Shown one piece after another: positions 63,288-64,000 of a DNA stretch of 64,000 nt. The number at the start of each line of letters is the position of its first letter. Within the stretch, counting starts at the first letter, position 1. The notes under the pieces were generated by a model that had not been told where the DNA came from, ran no database searches, and saw only the letters and a program-made list of their open reading frames with translations. A program made the translations under genes and the position numbers. The DNA is from Flagellimonas meishanensis (lineage in GTDB: Bacteria; Bacteroidota; Bacteroidia; Flavobacteriales; Flavobacteriaceae): positions 1,364,001 to 1,428,000 of the forward strand of contig NZ_JAINVW010000001.1 of the NCBI RefSeq assembly GCF_019880545.1. The letters run 5' to 3'.

Positions 63288-64000
63288 CTATAGATTTATG
63301 TCCAATGCTATCGGGCAGTGGTCCGAACCATGTATCTCCGAAAATATTTGGATGGATTTTATTTTTTCCAATAGCCTTCGGCTAACCAAAAAATAGTCGA
63401 TACGCCATCCCACATTTCGCTCCCTGGACTTAAAACGATAGCTCCAATAGGTATAGGCCACTTTTTCTGGGTGCAGTTCCCTAAAAACATCTACCAGCCC
63501 AGAACCGACGAAGTTGTCCATACCATCAATTTCTATTTGGGTATATCCGGCCGTTTTGTTGTAGTTGGCCTTATCATTTTTCAGGTCGATTGCCCTATGT
63601 GCCACATTAAAGTCACCACAGACTATAATGGGTTTTTTCTTTTCAAGAGCCTTCAAATACTCCAAAAAATCGGCATCCCATTGTTTGCGGTACTCAAGTC
63701 GGTCCAACTGCTGTCCGGAATTGGGAACATAAACGTTTACCAGATAAAAATCCCCATATTCCGCACATTGTATTCTCCCTTCGTTATCATGTTGGGCCAC
63801 GCCCATGTCAAGCAAGACCTTTTCTGGTTTTTTCCTGCTCAATAGCGCCGTACCCGAATATCCTTTTTTCTCAGCTGAGTTGCAGTATAGTTCATATCCA
63901 TCCGCACGGGACAGTGCACTTTGCACTTCATCGTCCTGGGCCTTGGTCTCCTGTATGCAAAGGATGTCGGGATGCAACTGCTTTATGGATTCAAAGAAGT
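63288..64000 (-). CDS. xth: Exodeoxyribonuclease III, 5' end beyond the window
   Basis: AP endonuclease/3'-5' exonuclease for base-excision repair. About 237 residues are visible; the N terminus lies past base 64000, and the frame runs through the edge. Motifs: QETKAQD (metal Glu), GYSGTALLS, CGDFNVAH with the catalytic Asp/Asn, YTYWSYR, GWRIDYFLVS and SDHCPIALDI at the C terminus with the catalytic Asp-His. Intact throughout. Confidence 0.94.
   Translation of the reverse strand, partial: FFESIKQLHPDILCIQETKAQDDEVQSALSRADGYELYCNSAEKKGYSGTALLSRKKPEKVLLDMGVAQHDNEGRIQCAEYGDFYLVNVYVPNSGQQLDRLEYRKQWDADFLEYLKALEKKKPIIVCGDFNVAHRAIDLKNDKANYNKTAGYTQIEIDGMDNFVGSGLVDVFRELHPEKVAYTYWSYRFKSRERNVGWRIDYFLVSRRLLEKIKSIQIFSEIHGSDHCPIALDINL

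Noticed and set aside
1..64000. Prophage, transposon, toxin-antitoxin or restriction-modification locus
   Set aside because: No transposase, integrase, phage structural, methyltransferase-endonuclease or TA pair was found among the genes.

Overview
The window is a chromosomal segment from a member of the Bacteroidota, almost certainly a (probably marine) Flavobacteriaceae species. The evidence is the gliding genes gldB and gldC, TAnnTTTG promoter elements in place of the usual -10 box, many TTG/GTG or leaderless starts, SusD-era style lipoproteins with short lipoboxes, a DnaG whose zinc ligands are replaced, and a very long FtsZ C-terminal linker. I see no phage, insertion sequence, CRISPR array or rRNA. 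Genus cannot be fixed from sequence reading alone.

Layout. 1-11.5 kb: housekeeping genes, mostly + strand: the 3' part of rsgA, dtd, two DUF3857/transglutaminase-fold proteins, a MazG-type pyrophosphohydrolase, aroA, queA, rlmN, a polyprenyl diphosphate synthase, plus a DOMON protein and a zinc-ribbon protein on the - strand. 11.5-19.5 kb: a lipoprotein, dnaG, a LuxR-type regulator with a Glu at the phosphorylation site, nadE, gldB-gldC, a conserved unknown, engB and an alpha/beta hydrolase. 19.7-35.3 kb: a complete division and cell wall (dcw) operon, mraZ-rsmH-ftsL-ftsI-murE-mraY-murD-ftsW-murG-murC-ftsQ-ftsA-ftsZ, with overlapping genes, a TAnnTTTG promoter, 10-bp-spaced GTGG boxes that look like a MraZ operator, and a terminator after ftsZ. 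murF, murB and ddl are not in it. Then yqeY and tRNA-Arg(UCG).

36-44.9 kb is accessory: a TPR/hybrid histidine kinase/AraC regulator, two small lipoproteins, a DUF285 (BspA-like) repeat lipoprotein with a PKD domain, a DUF2306 membrane protein, an amidohydrolase lipoprotein, a nitroreductase and two broken genes. 45.2-54.1 kb is the most interesting block: a large hybrid histidine kinase with two receivers, a degenerate receiver fused to an Hpt domain, a stand-alone receiver, a membrane-anchored HEAT protein, a GT2 polysaccharide synthase and a TPR-YaiO outer membrane barrel. The last five are packed head to tail with overlaps or short gaps. It reads as a phosphorelay without a DNA-binding output wired to an exopolysaccharide synthesis and export machine.

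54.6-57.8 kb: a sulfatase with an unusual C-V-V-S-R activation motif and a convergent formylglycine-generating-enzyme-like lipoprotein. 58.2-63.3 kb: an Hsp20 chaperone, a LOV-GAF-PAS histidine kinase (predicted blue-light sensor), a REC-cNMP-Crp/Fnr response regulator and a small helical protein. The window ends inside exodeoxyribonuclease III on the - strand.
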